64,000 nucleotides of DNA from CAWCKS01 sp963796195 (lineage in GTDB: Bacteria > Pseudomonadota > Alphaproteobacteria > Rhizobiales > Xanthobacteraceae): positions 1-64,000 of the forward strand of contig CAWCKS010000007.1 of assembly GCA_963796195.1 (NCBI GenBank). The letters are read 5' to 3'. A program made the position numbers and the translations under genes. The notes beneath the pieces were generated by a model. The model did no database searches, was not told the DNA's origin, and worked only from the letters and a program-made list of their open reading frames with translations. This document shows positions 53,273-62,400 of the stretch, piece by piece; positions within the stretch are counted from its first letter, which is position 1; every line of letters begins with the position of its first letter.

Positions 53273-54347
53273 TCAGGCGCTCAGCGGCACGAGATTGCGT
53301 GGATCGAATTGCAGCCAAACCGGGTCGTCTGTGGCGAGCAGTTGCGCTGCCGATGACATCGCCCGCAGCCGTCAAGTTCCCATCGCTCGACTGGATCACA
53401 TATTCCCAGGTGTCGCCGAGGAAGGCCCGCGCGAGAACCTTGCCAGCAAAGCTGACCGCGCCGGCGTCCGCCGAGCGTCGCGCTTTCAGCGCGATCGCCT
53501 GAGGGCGCAGCGAGCATTCGAAGCTTGCGCCCTGCACGCCATCCTGCAGCGACGCGACCGGAACCGTGAACGCGCCGAAATCGACGACGTCGCCGCGACG
53601 CTCACCGCGCAGCACATTGGAGCGGCCGACGAATTCGGCGACGTAACGCGTCGCCGGCTTCGCATAGAGCGACAGCGGATCGGCAAGCTGCTCGATGCGG
53701 CCGCGGTTCATCACTGCGATCCGGCTCGACATCGTCATCGCCTCGGTCTGATCGTGGGTGACATAGATCGAGGTCATGCCGAACTCGTTGTGCAGGCGGC
53801 GGATCTCGCCGCGCATCTCCTCGCGCAGGTTGGCGTCGAGGTTCGACAGGGGCTCGTCGAGCAAGAGAATCTCCGGCTTCACCACCAGCGCGCGGGCCAG
53901 CGACACGCGCTGCTGCTGGCCGCCGGACAGCTCGTTCGGATAGCGCTTCGCCAGACCATCCAGCCGCACAACTTCCAGAATTTCGCCGACCCGGCGCCGC
54001 ATCTCGTCCTTCGGAACTTTTCGCATGCGCAAGCCGAAGGCGACGTTCTGCTCGACCGACATGTTCGGCCACAGCGCGTAGCTCTGGAAGATCATCGACA
54101 TCGCGCGCTTTTCCGGCGGCACCAAGCCGCCGCAGCGACGGACAGCGCGCGGCCGTTGAGCTGGATCGTTGCCGCCGCTCGGCGCGACAAAGCCCGCGAT
54201 CATGCGCAGCGTCGTGGTCTTGCCGCAACCGGACGCACCGAGCAGCGAGATGAACTCGCCCTGCTCGAGGCTGAGGTCGAGATGCTCGACCGCGACGGTG
54301 TCGCCGTAGTGCTTGGAGATGCCCGACAGCACGAGCTTCGCGGTCAT
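53273..54347 (-). CDS. fbpC: ABC transporter ATP-binding protein, FbpC/PotA type (frameshifts)
   Basis: About 355 aa. Walker A LLGASGCGKTTTLRMIAGF at residues 35-53, signature LSGGQQQRVSLARALVVKP, Walker B LLLDEPLSNLD, switch His in YVTHDQTEAM and a C-terminal TOBE domain. Two compensating frame changes near 54165 and 54130 scramble about 20 residues after SGG; the alternative frame there reads TIQLNGRALS, the expected text. Near 53345 a further shift hides the true ending DPVWLQFDPRNLVPLSA with a stop at 53273. It powers import of ferric iron or a similar ligand with the two upstream genes. Confidence 0.82.
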
Positions 54348-56062
54348 GTGCGCCTCAACATGAAATCGCGGCCGAGCAGGATCGAACCAACAGCGGTGAG
54401 CATACCGGTCGCCGCCAGCAGCAATACGGCGATGGCGGAGAGAATTTCGTACTGGCCCTGCTCACTCATTTCGATGGTCAGAATTGAGATGACGCGGGTC
54501 TGCGGCCCCGACAGGAACATCGCGGTCGACAGCTCGCGTGTGCCGATAATGAAGATGATCAGCCAGCTGCCGAACAGCGCGCTTTTCAGCACCGGCAGCA
54601 CGACCTCCCACAGCACGCGGAACGGGCCGCCGCCGGCAATGCGTGCGCTCTCCTCCAGCTCCGGATGCATGCTCTGGATCGCCGAATTCGAATTGGTGAA
54701 GGCGATCGGCAGGAAGCGCGTCACGAAGGCAATGACGATCAGCGCACCGAGGCCATAGAGCGAGAACGGCGGCGGCGCATAGGCGGCATAAAAGCAGATC
54801 GCGAGCACGATGCCGGGCACCGCGAATGGCGCAAGCGTGATGCCGGCCAGCATATTGGCGAACGGCAGGATCCTGCGCTGCAAAATATAGGCAACACCGA
54901 AGCCGAGCACGGCACAGATTGTCGCCGCGGCGATGGAATAGGAAAACGTGTTCGACAGCGACTGGCGGATGGTCGGTTGATCGATCAGCGCCTGCTGGAA
55001 GTTGACCAGCGTGAAATTGCTCCAGGCCCAGCCCGCAGTCCACGACTTCGAGAACGCGCTCTGCAGCAGGATGTAAAGCGGCATGAACACCGACAGGCTC
55101 GCGATCAACAGGGCATAGGCGAGCAGGATCCAGCGCGAGGTGGTGCGCAGTCGCAGCATGGTGCGGTGGCCGCCCTTGCCGCCGATCGTCGAATAGCTGC
55201 GGCGCGACAGCAGATAGCGCTGCGCCCACAGCAGCACCACGGTGATGCCGACCAGCGGCATGGAAAATGCGGCGGCAACCTCGACCCGCACCGGGTTTTC
55301 GAAGAAAGCCGCGAGCTGCGTGGTGATGACATTGAAGCCGGCCGGAATCGCCAGCAATGCTGCCGTGCCATAGAGACCGAGCACTTCGAGAAAGACCAGG
55401 AACACTCCACCAAGGATCGCCGGCGCCACCAGCGGCAAGGTGACGAGCCAGGTGGTACGCGCCGGCGTCGCGCCGAGGATCGCGGCCGCCTCCTCGAGCT
55501 CGGTCGAGACCAGATCGAGCGCCGATTTCGCAAACACGTAGATCAGCGGGTAGGAATAGAGCGCGGTGACGACGGCGAGGCCCCAGAAACTGAAGATGTT
55601 GATCGGACCCGCTTTCGCGCCGGTTACCGCGACCCACAGCCGGTTGATCCAGCCGGCATTGGGGCCGCCGAGCAGGATCCAGCCGATCGCGCCGACAAAT
55701 GGCGGGATCAGGAACGCCATCAGCACCAGGGTGTGGACGAGATTACGGCCGGGCATGTCGGTGCGCGATACGCCCCACGCCAGCGGCACCGCCATCGCGG
55801 CCGACAACAGCGCCGCGACCGTGCCGAGTTCGATCGAATTGACGTAAGCCTGGACGTAGCGCGGCCGGCTGAACGCGAAGACGTAGTTCGCGAAGCTCAG
55901 GCTCCCGTCGGTCGGACGACTAAAGCTTTCCTTCAGCAGCTGAAACAGCGGATTGCCGACGAGGAACAGCAGCACCGCGACGATCAGCAGCGCGACGATC
56001 GTGAACGCACTTGGCGCGGCAAATCTGCGTGGCCCGACAACGCCTGCGATCTCATGCGCCAT
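54344..56062 (-). CDS. fbpB: ABC transporter permease, FbpB/ThiP-type double permease
   Basis: 572 aa, intact. Twelve predicted helices in two homologous halves, each ending in a cytoplasmic EAA-like loop (ELEEAAAILGATPARTTWLV and ELEESARIAGGGPFRVLWEV). This is the fused two-domain permease of Fe(III)/thiamine/spermidine-type importers. The end overlaps the ATPase start by ATGA, and the binding-protein gene lies 17 bases upstream. Confidence 0.88.
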   Translation of the reverse strand: MAHEIAGVVGPRRFAAPSAFTIVALLIVAVLLFLVGNPLFQLLKESFSRPTDGSLSFANYVFAFSRPRYVQAYVNSIELGTVAALLSAAMAVPLAWGVSRTDMPGRNLVHTLVLMAFLIPPFVGAIGWILLGGPNAGWINRLWVAVTGAKAGPINIFSFWGLAVVTALYSYPLIYVFAKSALDLVSTELEEAAAILGATPARTTWLVTLPLVAPAILGGVFLVFLEVLGLYGTAALLAIPAGFNVITTQLAAFFENPVRVEVAAAFSMPLVGITVVLLWAQRYLLSRRSYSTIGGKGGHRTMLRLRTTSRWILLAYALLIASLSVFMPLYILLQSAFSKSWTAGWAWSNFTLVNFQQALIDQPTIRQSLSNTFSYSIAAATICAVLGFGVAYILQRRILPFANMLAGITLAPFAVPGIVLAICFYAAYAPPPFSLYGLGALIVIAFVTRFLPIAFTNSNSAIQSMHPELEESARIAGGGPFRVLWEVVLPVLKSALFGSWLIIFIIGTRELSTAMFLSGPQTRVISILTIEMSEQGQYEILSAIAVLLLAATGMLTAVGSILLGRDFMLRRT

Positions 56063-56079
56063 GGCCGCGCCGCGCGAAA

Positions 56080-57189
56080 TCAGACGCCAAACGTGTCACG
56101 CCACTTCTCGATCAGATCCGGCAGCTTCTGCGACAGCTCGATCGGATCGGACTTGATGCCGCTCATCTCGGCCAGCGGCTTCAGGCCCGGACCCGGGGCA
56201 ACATCGGCGCGGACCGGGATGTTGTACTCGCTCGCCATGATCGCACCGACTTCCTTGCCGAGCATGAATTCCATGAACAGCTTGGCCGCATTCGGATGCG
56301 TGGTGCTCGCCATGATCGAGCTCGGTCCGACATTGAGCATGGCGCCGTCCTCGGGAAACACCGGCGCAATGGGAAGGCCGCGCGCATTCATGCTCGCTGC
56401 CGAGGCGACGGTACTCAAGCCGACCTTGCTTTCGCCGTTGCTGATCGTCACCGGCGGATCGACCAGCGAACGCGACACCAGCGGCTTGTTGGCATGGAGC
56501 TTTTCGAAGAAGTCCCAGCCATAGAGCTTCGTCATCGCGACGGTCCATGCGCCCATCGCACCACTATAGCCGGGATGCGGAATGGCAATCTGTCCCGACC
56601 ATTTTGGATCGAGCAGGTCGGTCCACTTCTTGGGTGCATCCTCTTTCTTCACCAGCTTGGTGTTGTAGGCGAGCACGGTCGGATTGGTGTCGGTAATCGT
56701 TACGAAGTGGTCGGGATCGAAATCCTTGAGGATGGGCACGCAGAACTGCAGGTTCTTCGGCGCAAACGCCAGCAGCTTGTTCTGTGCGCGCAGCGGCGGG
56801 TAGTGGCCGTTGTCGGCCGAGCCGAACACATCGCAATTGGCGACGCCGGCCTTCATGTCCTGGCTGAGACGCTGGTAGATCACTTGCGATGTCGCGCGCA
56901 CCACGTTGGCTTTGACGCCGGGCCAGGTCTTGCCGAACTCGGCCGCAACGTGCTCGGCGATTTCGGTCGACCAGTGCGCGATGTACCAGGTGAGTTCGCC
57001 TTCCTTTTGCGCGGCGGCATAAAGCCCGGCGAAATAGGGATCGCTCTTTAGCTCTTGCGCTGCGAGCGGCGGCGCGATCAATGCGCCGGCAGCAGCGGCA
57101 AGAAAAGATCTTCGATCGATGCGCATGGTCGCCTCCCTCAACGCGGCGTTTCTTTGTTCTGAATTCTGGAACTGAAATCCGAATGACAA
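56080..57189 (-). CDS. fbpA: ABC transporter substrate-binding protein, FbpA-like
   Basis: 369 aa, intact. The twin-arginine-like signal (RIDRRSFLAAAAGALIAPPL) suggests Tat export of the N-terminal region; the mature protein likely starts at AQELKSD. The domain has AAQKEGELTWYIAHWSTEIA, FGKTWPGVKANVVRATSQVI, YNTKLVKKEDAPKKWTDLLD and EFMLGKEVGAIMASEYNIPV, typical of ferric- and other anion-binding proteins of this class. Whether the ligand is iron, an anion complex or an organic molecule is not clear. First gene of the three-gene operon. Confidence 0.85.
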   Translation of the reverse strand: MSFGFQFQNSEQRNAALREATMRIDRRSFLAAAAGALIAPPLAAQELKSDPYFAGLYAAAQKEGELTWYIAHWSTEIAEHVAAEFGKTWPGVKANVVRATSQVIYQRLSQDMKAGVANCDVFGSADNGHYPPLRAQNKLLAFAPKNLQFCVPILKDFDPDHFVTITDTNPTVLAYNTKLVKKEDAPKKWTDLLDPKWSGQIAIPHPGYSGAMGAWTVAMTKLYGWDFFEKLHANKPLVSRSLVDPPVTISNGESKVGLSTVASAASMNARGLPIAPVFPEDGAMLNVGPSSIMASTTHPNAAKLFMEFMLGKEVGAIMASEYNIPVRADVAPGPGLKPLAEMSGIKSDPIELSQKLPDLIEKWRDTFGV

Positions 57190-57295
57190 TACTTTGTGTC
57201 GCGTTGCCGCGAGGCCCCGTCAAGCGGTTTCGCGCGCGACGCGGCGCGGCCGTGCTATTCGCAAACCTCAATCGGGAAACGCGGAGCCAGCAATC

Positions 57296-57970
57296 ATGAC
57301 CGCCGACGCAAGTCTGTATGTCCACCACCGTCTTGATTGCGCGCCGCGGCAGTGGAAGGCGGTTGCTGACACGCTCGATCGCGACGGCCGTCGCGGCATC
57401 GAAGCTGCCGGCGGCAATCTCTACGGCATCTGGCGCAGCCAGATCGGCCGGCCGCGCGATGAACTCACCGCGATCACTTGCTGGACCAATGGCGCGCGTG
57501 CGAAGGACGGCATCGATGCCGCGTTGCGCGGCATCACCGCGGTGCGGCAGCACGAAATGCAGGCGATGACGCCGACGCTGCGCCCAACCTCATCCACGCC
57601 GCCGACGCGGCAGGGCAATTTCGCCTTCCGCTGGTTCGAGACTCCGGCGCAGCATTTTGACGAGTTCCTCGCGCTGAGCGCCAAAGGCTGGCCGGATTTC
57701 GAGTCGTCTTACGACTCGCAAGTGATCGGGCTGTGGCGGATCGTCGATGAGAGCGGTACGCGGACGCAGGATGGCCTGGTCACCAGCCTCCTGCTGACAC
57801 GGCGGCCGGACCTTGCGATGTGGGAGCGCTCGAAGATCCCGCAGGGCGAGAAGGAAATCGCGATGCGCGAGACCTTCAACCGCCGCTACGACCTCTGCAA
57901 CTCGACGGTCGTCTACACGACGACGCTGCTGACAGCGCGAGATCGCGAAGACACCGCGCGGTGGACGTGA
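57296..57970 (+). CDS. NIPSNAP-like dimeric alpha-beta barrel protein
   Basis: 224 aa from the ATG at 57296, intact. Two similar halves of ferredoxin-like fold: LYVHHRLDCAPRQWKAVADT / ELTAITCWTN and FAFRWFETPAQHFDEFLALS / LVTSLLLTRRPDLAMWERSK. The arrangement matches NIPSNAP-type small alpha-beta barrels. Function unknown. Divergent from the binding-protein gene, and followed by the luciferase-like monooxygenase gene. Confidence 0.6.
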   Translation: MTADASLYVHHRLDCAPRQWKAVADTLDRDGRRGIEAAGGNLYGIWRSQIGRPRDELTAITCWTNGARAKDGIDAALRGITAVRQHEMQAMTPTLRPTSSTPPTRQGNFAFRWFETPAQHFDEFLALSAKGWPDFESSYDSQVIGLWRIVDESGTRTQDGLVTSLLLTRRPDLAMWERSKIPQGEKEIAMRETFNRRYDLCNSTVVYTTTLLTARDREDTARWT

Positions 57971-58117
57971 GAAGGCTGCCCCTTCGCTTTTGGCGGCCCC
58001 TTACGCCGCCAGCGCATGGGCCCCATTAGCCTTTCGTTGTAGACCGCCGCCGCCAGCCCGGTAAACTGGCGACACATAAGAACGACTCAAAAGCCGACTT
58101 CGCGGGAGAACACCAAG

Positions 58118-59326
58118 ATGAAATTCGGAATCTTTTACGAGCTGCAGCTGCCAAAACCCTGGGGGCCGAACGACGAGCTGAACCTCTACCAGAACGCGCT
58201 GAACCAGGTCGAACTCGCCGACAAGCTCGGCTACGACTATGCGTGGGAAGTCGAGCATCACTTCCTCGACGAATACTCGCACTCGCCGCAGCCGGAAGTG
58301 TTCCTCGCCGCCGCGAGCCAGCGCACCAAGCGCATCCGGATGGGCCACGGCATCATCCAGATCACGACCAATCATCCGGCGCGTGTTGCCGAGAAAGTCG
58401 CCTGCCTCGACCTCGTTTCCAACGGCCGGGTCGAGTTCGGCATGGGCGAGTCCGGCAGCGTGCAGGAGCTCGCGCCATTCGGCGTCGACATGGCGCAAAA
58501 GCGCGAGGTCTGGGAAGAGGCGGTGCGGTGCATCATCCCGATGATGACGAAGGAAGGCACTTCGTTCGACGGCAAATATTTCAAATTCCCGCTGCGTAAC
58601 GTGACGCCGAAGCCGGTGCAGAAGCCGCATCCGCCGCTGTGGGTCGCCTGCTCGCAGCTCGAGACCATCGAGATGGCGGGCCGACGTGGCATGGGCGCGC
58701 TCGGCTTCCAGTTTCTCACCGCCGACATGGCGCATGCCTGGGTGCACGCCTACTACAACTCGTTCGTCAAGCGGCAGGAGAAGCTCGCCGACTACCAGAC
58801 CAACTGCAACATCGCGATGGTCTCCTACTTCATGTGCGCGGAGACCGATGAGGAAGCGCGCAAGCGCGCCGAAGGCATCACATTCTTCCAGTTCGCGCTC
58901 GCCTTCTACTCGGGCTCGCGCAACCGCGAACGCGCCGCGCCCGGCACGGTGAGCATGTGGGAAGAGTACCTCAAGTGGAAGAAGGCCAATCCGGAAGCGC
59001 AGGAGCGTGCGCTACGCGGCGGCCTGATCGGCTCGCCAGAGACCATCCGCAACAAGCTGAAGAAGTTCGAGACCTCGAAGGTCGACAGCATCATCCTCTT
59101 GAACCAGGCCGGCAAGAACAAGCATGAGCACATTTGCGAGTCGCTCGAATTGTTCGCCAAGGAAGTGATGCCGGAATTCCATGCCAAGGAGCCGGAGCAC
59201 CAGGCCTGGAAGCAGCGTGTGCTGCGCCGCGAGATCGAGCTCGAGGAGATCGATACCGCGCCGTACAAGGAACGCGCTGGCGTCGGCAAGGGCGTCACCA
59301 TCGACAAGCTGGTCGCGAACGGGTGA
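58118..59326 (+). CDS. Luciferase-like flavin-dependent monooxygenase (LLM class)
   Basis: 402 aa, intact. MKFGIFYELQLPKPWGPNDE, YDYAWEVEHHFLDEYSHSPQ, RIRMGHGIIQITTNHPARVA and RVEFGMGESGSVQELAPFGV are the LLM-class core; the conserved His pair in EHHFLDEYSHS and GLIGSPETIRNKLKKFE near the end fit the family. It uses reduced flavin and O2 to oxidise an organic substrate. It is followed by a repeat, a terminator and an amidohydrolase gene, suggesting a catabolic unit. Confidence 0.9.
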   Translation: MKFGIFYELQLPKPWGPNDELNLYQNALNQVELADKLGYDYAWEVEHHFLDEYSHSPQPEVFLAAASQRTKRIRMGHGIIQITTNHPARVAEKVACLDLVSNGRVEFGMGESGSVQELAPFGVDMAQKREVWEEAVRCIIPMMTKEGTSFDGKYFKFPLRNVTPKPVQKPHPPLWVACSQLETIEMAGRRGMGALGFQFLTADMAHAWVHAYYNSFVKRQEKLADYQTNCNIAMVSYFMCAETDEEARKRAEGITFFQFALAFYSGSRNRERAAPGTVSMWEEYLKWKKANPEAQERALRGGLIGSPETIRNKLKKFETSKVDSIILLNQAGKNKHEHICESLELFAKEVMPEFHAKEPEHQAWKQRVLRREIELEEIDTAPYKERAGVGKGVTIDKLVANG

Positions 59327-59335
59327 TCTAATGAC

Positions 59336-59429
59336 CGTCACCCGCGGGACTTGACCCGCGGGTCCATCCTTCTTCGCAAGAGGCTCCCTGCGAAGAAGAT
59401 GGATTGCCGGATCAAGTCCGGCAATGACG
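59336..59429. repeat. 94-bp inverted repeat (CCGCGGGTC / CCGGCAATGACG family)
   Basis: The arms CGTCACCCGCGGGACTTGAC / ...CAAGTCCGGCAATGACG and ATCCTTCTTCGCA / TGCGAAGAAGAT nest symmetrically around AGAGGCTCCC. It sits 10 bases after the monooxygenase stop. Confidence 0.7.
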
Positions 59430-59463
59430 TATGAGGGTGTTGCGCAGCTGCCTCGATCAAATA

Positions 59464-59495
59464 AGCTCGCGGTCCGCAAAGGCCGCGAGCTTTTT
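59464..59495 (+). terminator. Rho-independent terminator before the amidohydrolase gene
   Basis: A perfect 9-bp stem AGCTCGCGG / CCGCGAGCT with a 10-base loop is followed by a T run (TTTTTG when the last stem base is counted). It ends transcription from the monooxygenase side 24 bases before the next start codon. Confidence 0.8.
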
Positions 59496-59519
59496 GTTGG
59501 CCGCTGAGGGAGACACGCC

Positions 59520-60512
59520 ATGCGTATCGTCGCGCTCGAAGAACACTACTCGTTCCCCGACCTGGTCGAACGCGTCGATCCTGCCGCGATCATCCGCCGT
59601 GGCATGCCGGCGCCGGGCAGCCCGGCTGCGGCGTTGGCACCACGTGGCCTGCTCGCCGATCTCGGCAAGGACCGCATCGCCGACATGGACGCCTCAGGCA
59701 TCTCCTTTGAAATCCTGTCGCAATCCGGCCCCGGCGCCGACCTGCTGGAGCCGAAAGAGGCGGTGCCGCTGGCGAAGGAATTCAACGACCGGCTTGCCGC
59801 GGCGATCCGCGAGCGGCCCGACCGCTATGGCGGCTTCGCGCATTTGCCGATGGCAGCGCCGGAGGCTGCGGCCGACGAGCTTGAGCGCATCGCGCGCGAT
59901 TGAAGTTCCTTGGCGCGATGGTCAACGGCGTGACCGATGGCGCTTTCTCGACGATCCGCGGTTCGAGCCGCTGCTGGCGCGCGCGGAAAAGCTCGACGTG
60001 CCTGTTTACATCCATCCCGGTTATCCGCCGCGCGCAGTGCACGAGGCTTATTACGCCAACCTGCCGACGCAGGGGATGAGCGACACGCTGGCGCGGGCCG
60101 GCTGGGGCTGGCACCAGGAGGTCGCAATCCATGTGTTGCGGCTGGTGCTGTCAGGCGCGCTCGACCGGCACCGCAAGCTGAAGATCATCATCGGCCACAT
60201 GGGCGAAGGCCTTCCCGCCATGATGGCGCGCTGCGACCAGACGCTTGGGCGCGCGGCAGGCTCGCATCTGCAACGCAGCGTCAGCGCCACCATCCTGGAC
60301 CAGGTCTGGATCACGACCTCGGGCTTCTTCTCAATCGCGCCGTTCATGGCGGCGCTGCTCACGTTCGGCACCGACCGCATCCTGTTCTCGGTCGACTATC
60401 CCTACAGCAAGCACAAGGACGGCCGCACGTTTCTCGATTCGCTTGCCGGTGTCGCGCGACGATCTGCACCAAGATCGCGCATGGTAATGCGGACAAACTG
60501 TTGAAGCTGTAG
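59520..60512 (+). CDS. Amidohydrolase_2-family hydrolase/decarboxylase (two or more frameshifts)
   Basis: About 330 aa when joined. MRIVALEEHYSFPDLV carries the metal-binding E-x-H-Y variant of the first motif; LGKDRIADMDASGISFEILS follows. Frame changes near 59905-59950 lead into FLDDPRFEPLLARAEKLDVP, VYIHPGYPPRAVHEAYYANL, KIIIGHMGEGLPAMMARCDQ and DRILFSVDYPYSKHKDGRTF, all typical of gamma-resorcylate-decarboxylase-like enzymes. A last shift near 60455 gives the ending DLHKIAHGNADKLLKL. It probably acts on an aromatic acid; the exact substrate is unknown. Confidence 0.8.
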
Positions 60513-60622
60513 CTCGGCATATCTCTTGCGCTTCGGGTGGCCAGGCAAAGCGCTGGCTTGCCTTTGGCCCACCGCAGCGCTATTTTTGACCGCTCATTCG
60601 ATCGAGAAAGGAGGGCCGCGCA

Positions 60623-60697
60623 ATGACCGTTTGTTTCTTCCGGCATTATCGCCAGCGTGGCCCGGTTAACGCCCTGCAAATGCGTTTGCAGGGCTGA
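60623..60697 (+). CDS. Candidate 24-codon leader peptide upstream of the ABC-F gene
   Basis: A 24-residue reading frame (first residues MTVCFFRHYR, last residues QMRLQG) has an ideal ribosome site (AAAGGAGGG, 7-8 bases before the ATG), much stronger than most in this window. The hairpin at 60671-60694 lies inside its 3' half, and a second weaker hairpin begins at its stop. The ABC-F start is 160 bases further on. This layout matches ribosome-stalling leader peptides that control antibiotic-protection ABC-F genes. The reading frame and signals are seen directly; regulation is inferred. Confidence 0.5.
   Translation: MTVCFFRHYRQRGPVNALQMRLQG
60671..60694 (+). promoter_or_regulatory. Perfect 10-bp hairpin within the leader frame
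   Basis: GCCCTGCAAA and TTTGCAGGGC pair without mismatch around a TGCG loop, ending 1 base before the leader stop codon. A second imperfect hairpin, GACCAGAG...CTCTGTCTGGTC, follows at about 60696-60729. Tandem structures between a leader peptide and a resistance gene are the classical attenuator layout. There is no T run directly after, so it may act on translation or Rho rather than as an intrinsic terminator. Confidence 0.5.
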
Positions 60698-60857
60698 CCA
60701 GAGCTTTCTCTCGAACCTCTGTCTGGTCTGCCTTCCCTGGCAATGCGGCGTCGAGCCTTTTTTGCGCGCGCCGGCATTCTCTTCAATCGCCACCTTGATC
60801 CCGACATCCGACGGCTGCGCCGCCGATGTTGGGATCGCCGGCAGCCAGAGACCGATC

Positions 60858-62391
60858 ATGAGCCTAATCAATATTCGCAATCTCGGCGTAACGCTGAGCG
60901 CTCCGCTTTTTTCCGGACTAAATCTCGCCATCAATGCCGGCGACCGCATCGCCCTCGTCGCGGCTAACGGACGCGGAAAATCCACCCTGCTCCGCTGCGT
61001 CGCAGGCCTGATGGAGGCAAGCGAAGGTGACATCGCCAAATCGCGAGGGCTGAGCGTCGGCCTTGTCGAGCAGGATGTGCCGCCTGCGCTGATGGACATG
61101 CCGTTCTACGCTGCCGTGCACGAAACGCTCCCGGTCGAACGGCAAGCGAACGAAAGCTGGCGGGTCGACGTCGCCCTGGAATCGCTCGAGGTGCCTGAGG
61201 CCTTGCGGCGAAGGCCGCTGAAGCAACTCAGCGGCGGCTGGCAGCGCTTTGCGATGCTTGCTCGCGTCCTGGTGGCCGAGGCCGATGTCCTGTTGCTCGA
61301 CGAGCCGACCAATCACCTCGATCTCGCCAGGATCAGGCACCTCGAAGAGTGGCTGAACTCACTGCCGCGCGACATGCCGCTCGTCATATCCAGCCATGAC
61401 CGCGCCTTCCTTGATGCGGTCACCAACCGGACGCTGTTCCTGCGACCAAAGCAGTCGCAGATATTTTCGTTGCCCTATTTACGGGCGCGCGCGGCGCTCG
61501 ACGAAGCGGATGCCGCCGATGAGCGGCGCTATCAACGTGACGTCAAGACGGCCCAGCAATTACGCCCGCAGGCCGCGAAGCTGAATAACATTGGCATCAA
61601 CTCCGGCAGCGACCTCTTGCTGTCGAAGACCCGACAGCTGAAGCAGCGCGCCGAGCGACTGGAAGATGCCGCAAAGCCCGCGCATCTCGAACGGTCCGCG
61701 GGGGCGATCAAGCTTGTCAATCGCGGCACCCACGCCAAGGTTCTGATCACGCTGGACGACGCCGCTGTCGAAGCGCCAGACGGCCGGCTGCTGTTCAAAA
61801 CCGGCAAGCAGTTCATCTGCAGGGACGATCGGATCGTGCAGCTCGGACCGAACGGGGCAGGCAAGACCCGGCTTGTCGAGATGCTGCGGGCGGCGATCGA
61901 AGCGCCGCAAATCGTGCAAGCCGGAAGTCAAGGCGACCGAATCGCTCGTCCTCGGCTATTGCGATCAAGCACTTGCCAACCTCAGCGACACTGATACTCC
62001 CATGCAAACCATCAACCGCCGCTTCGATGTCGGCGACCAGCGGGCGCGAGCATTGCTGGCAGGCGCCGGCCTGTCGATCGAGATGCAGAGCCGTCCGATC
62101 GGCCGGCTGTCCGGTGGACAGAAGGCGCAGCTCAGCATGCTCGTGCTGCGCCTGACGCAGCCAAACTTCTATCTGCTCGATGAGCCCACCAACCATCTGG
62201 ACATCGAGGGACAGGAAGCGCTGGAGGACGAATTGATGAGCCATCAGGCGAGCTGCCTTTTGGTCTCACATGACCGCAACTTCGTGCGCACCGTCGGCAA
62301 TCGCTTCTGGCTGATCGAAAAGAAGAAGCTCGTGGAACTGGAGGGGCCGGAGCGCTTCTTCGCGTCGGTCGGCGCGACGGACCTGCCGTGA
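60858..62391 (+). CDS. ABC-F ATPase, possible antibiotic-resistance or translation factor (one frameshift)
   Basis: About 510 aa when joined. First ABC domain: LVAANGRGKSTLLRCVAGLM (Walker A), LSGGWQRFAMLARVLVAEAD, VLLLDEPTNHLDLARIRHLE. The linker region is short and basic (SKTRQLKQRAERLEDAAKPA). The second domain has the degenerate Walker A LGPNGAGKTRLVEML, then frame is lost near 61925 and continues to GRLSGGQKAQLSMLVLRLTQ and FYLLDEPTNHLDIEGQEALE. Compact type, distinct from the Uup protein at 34550. ABC-F proteins act on the ribosome; some protect it from antibiotics. A leader-peptide-like frame precedes it. Confidence 0.83.
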
Positions 62392-62400
62392 AAGCCGCGC

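Noticed and set aside
60530..60580. Hairpin after the amidohydrolase gene as an intrinsic terminator
   Set aside because: GGTGGCC...AGGCAA / TTGCCT...GGCCCACC pairs imperfectly, and the T run follows only about 15 bases later, so it is not a convincing terminator.
60743..60967. 74-codon frame overlapping the start of the ABC-F gene
   Set aside because: Arg-rich and in a different frame, with no good ribosome site and mostly overlapping conserved ABC-F codons. The 24-codon frame upstream has far better signals.
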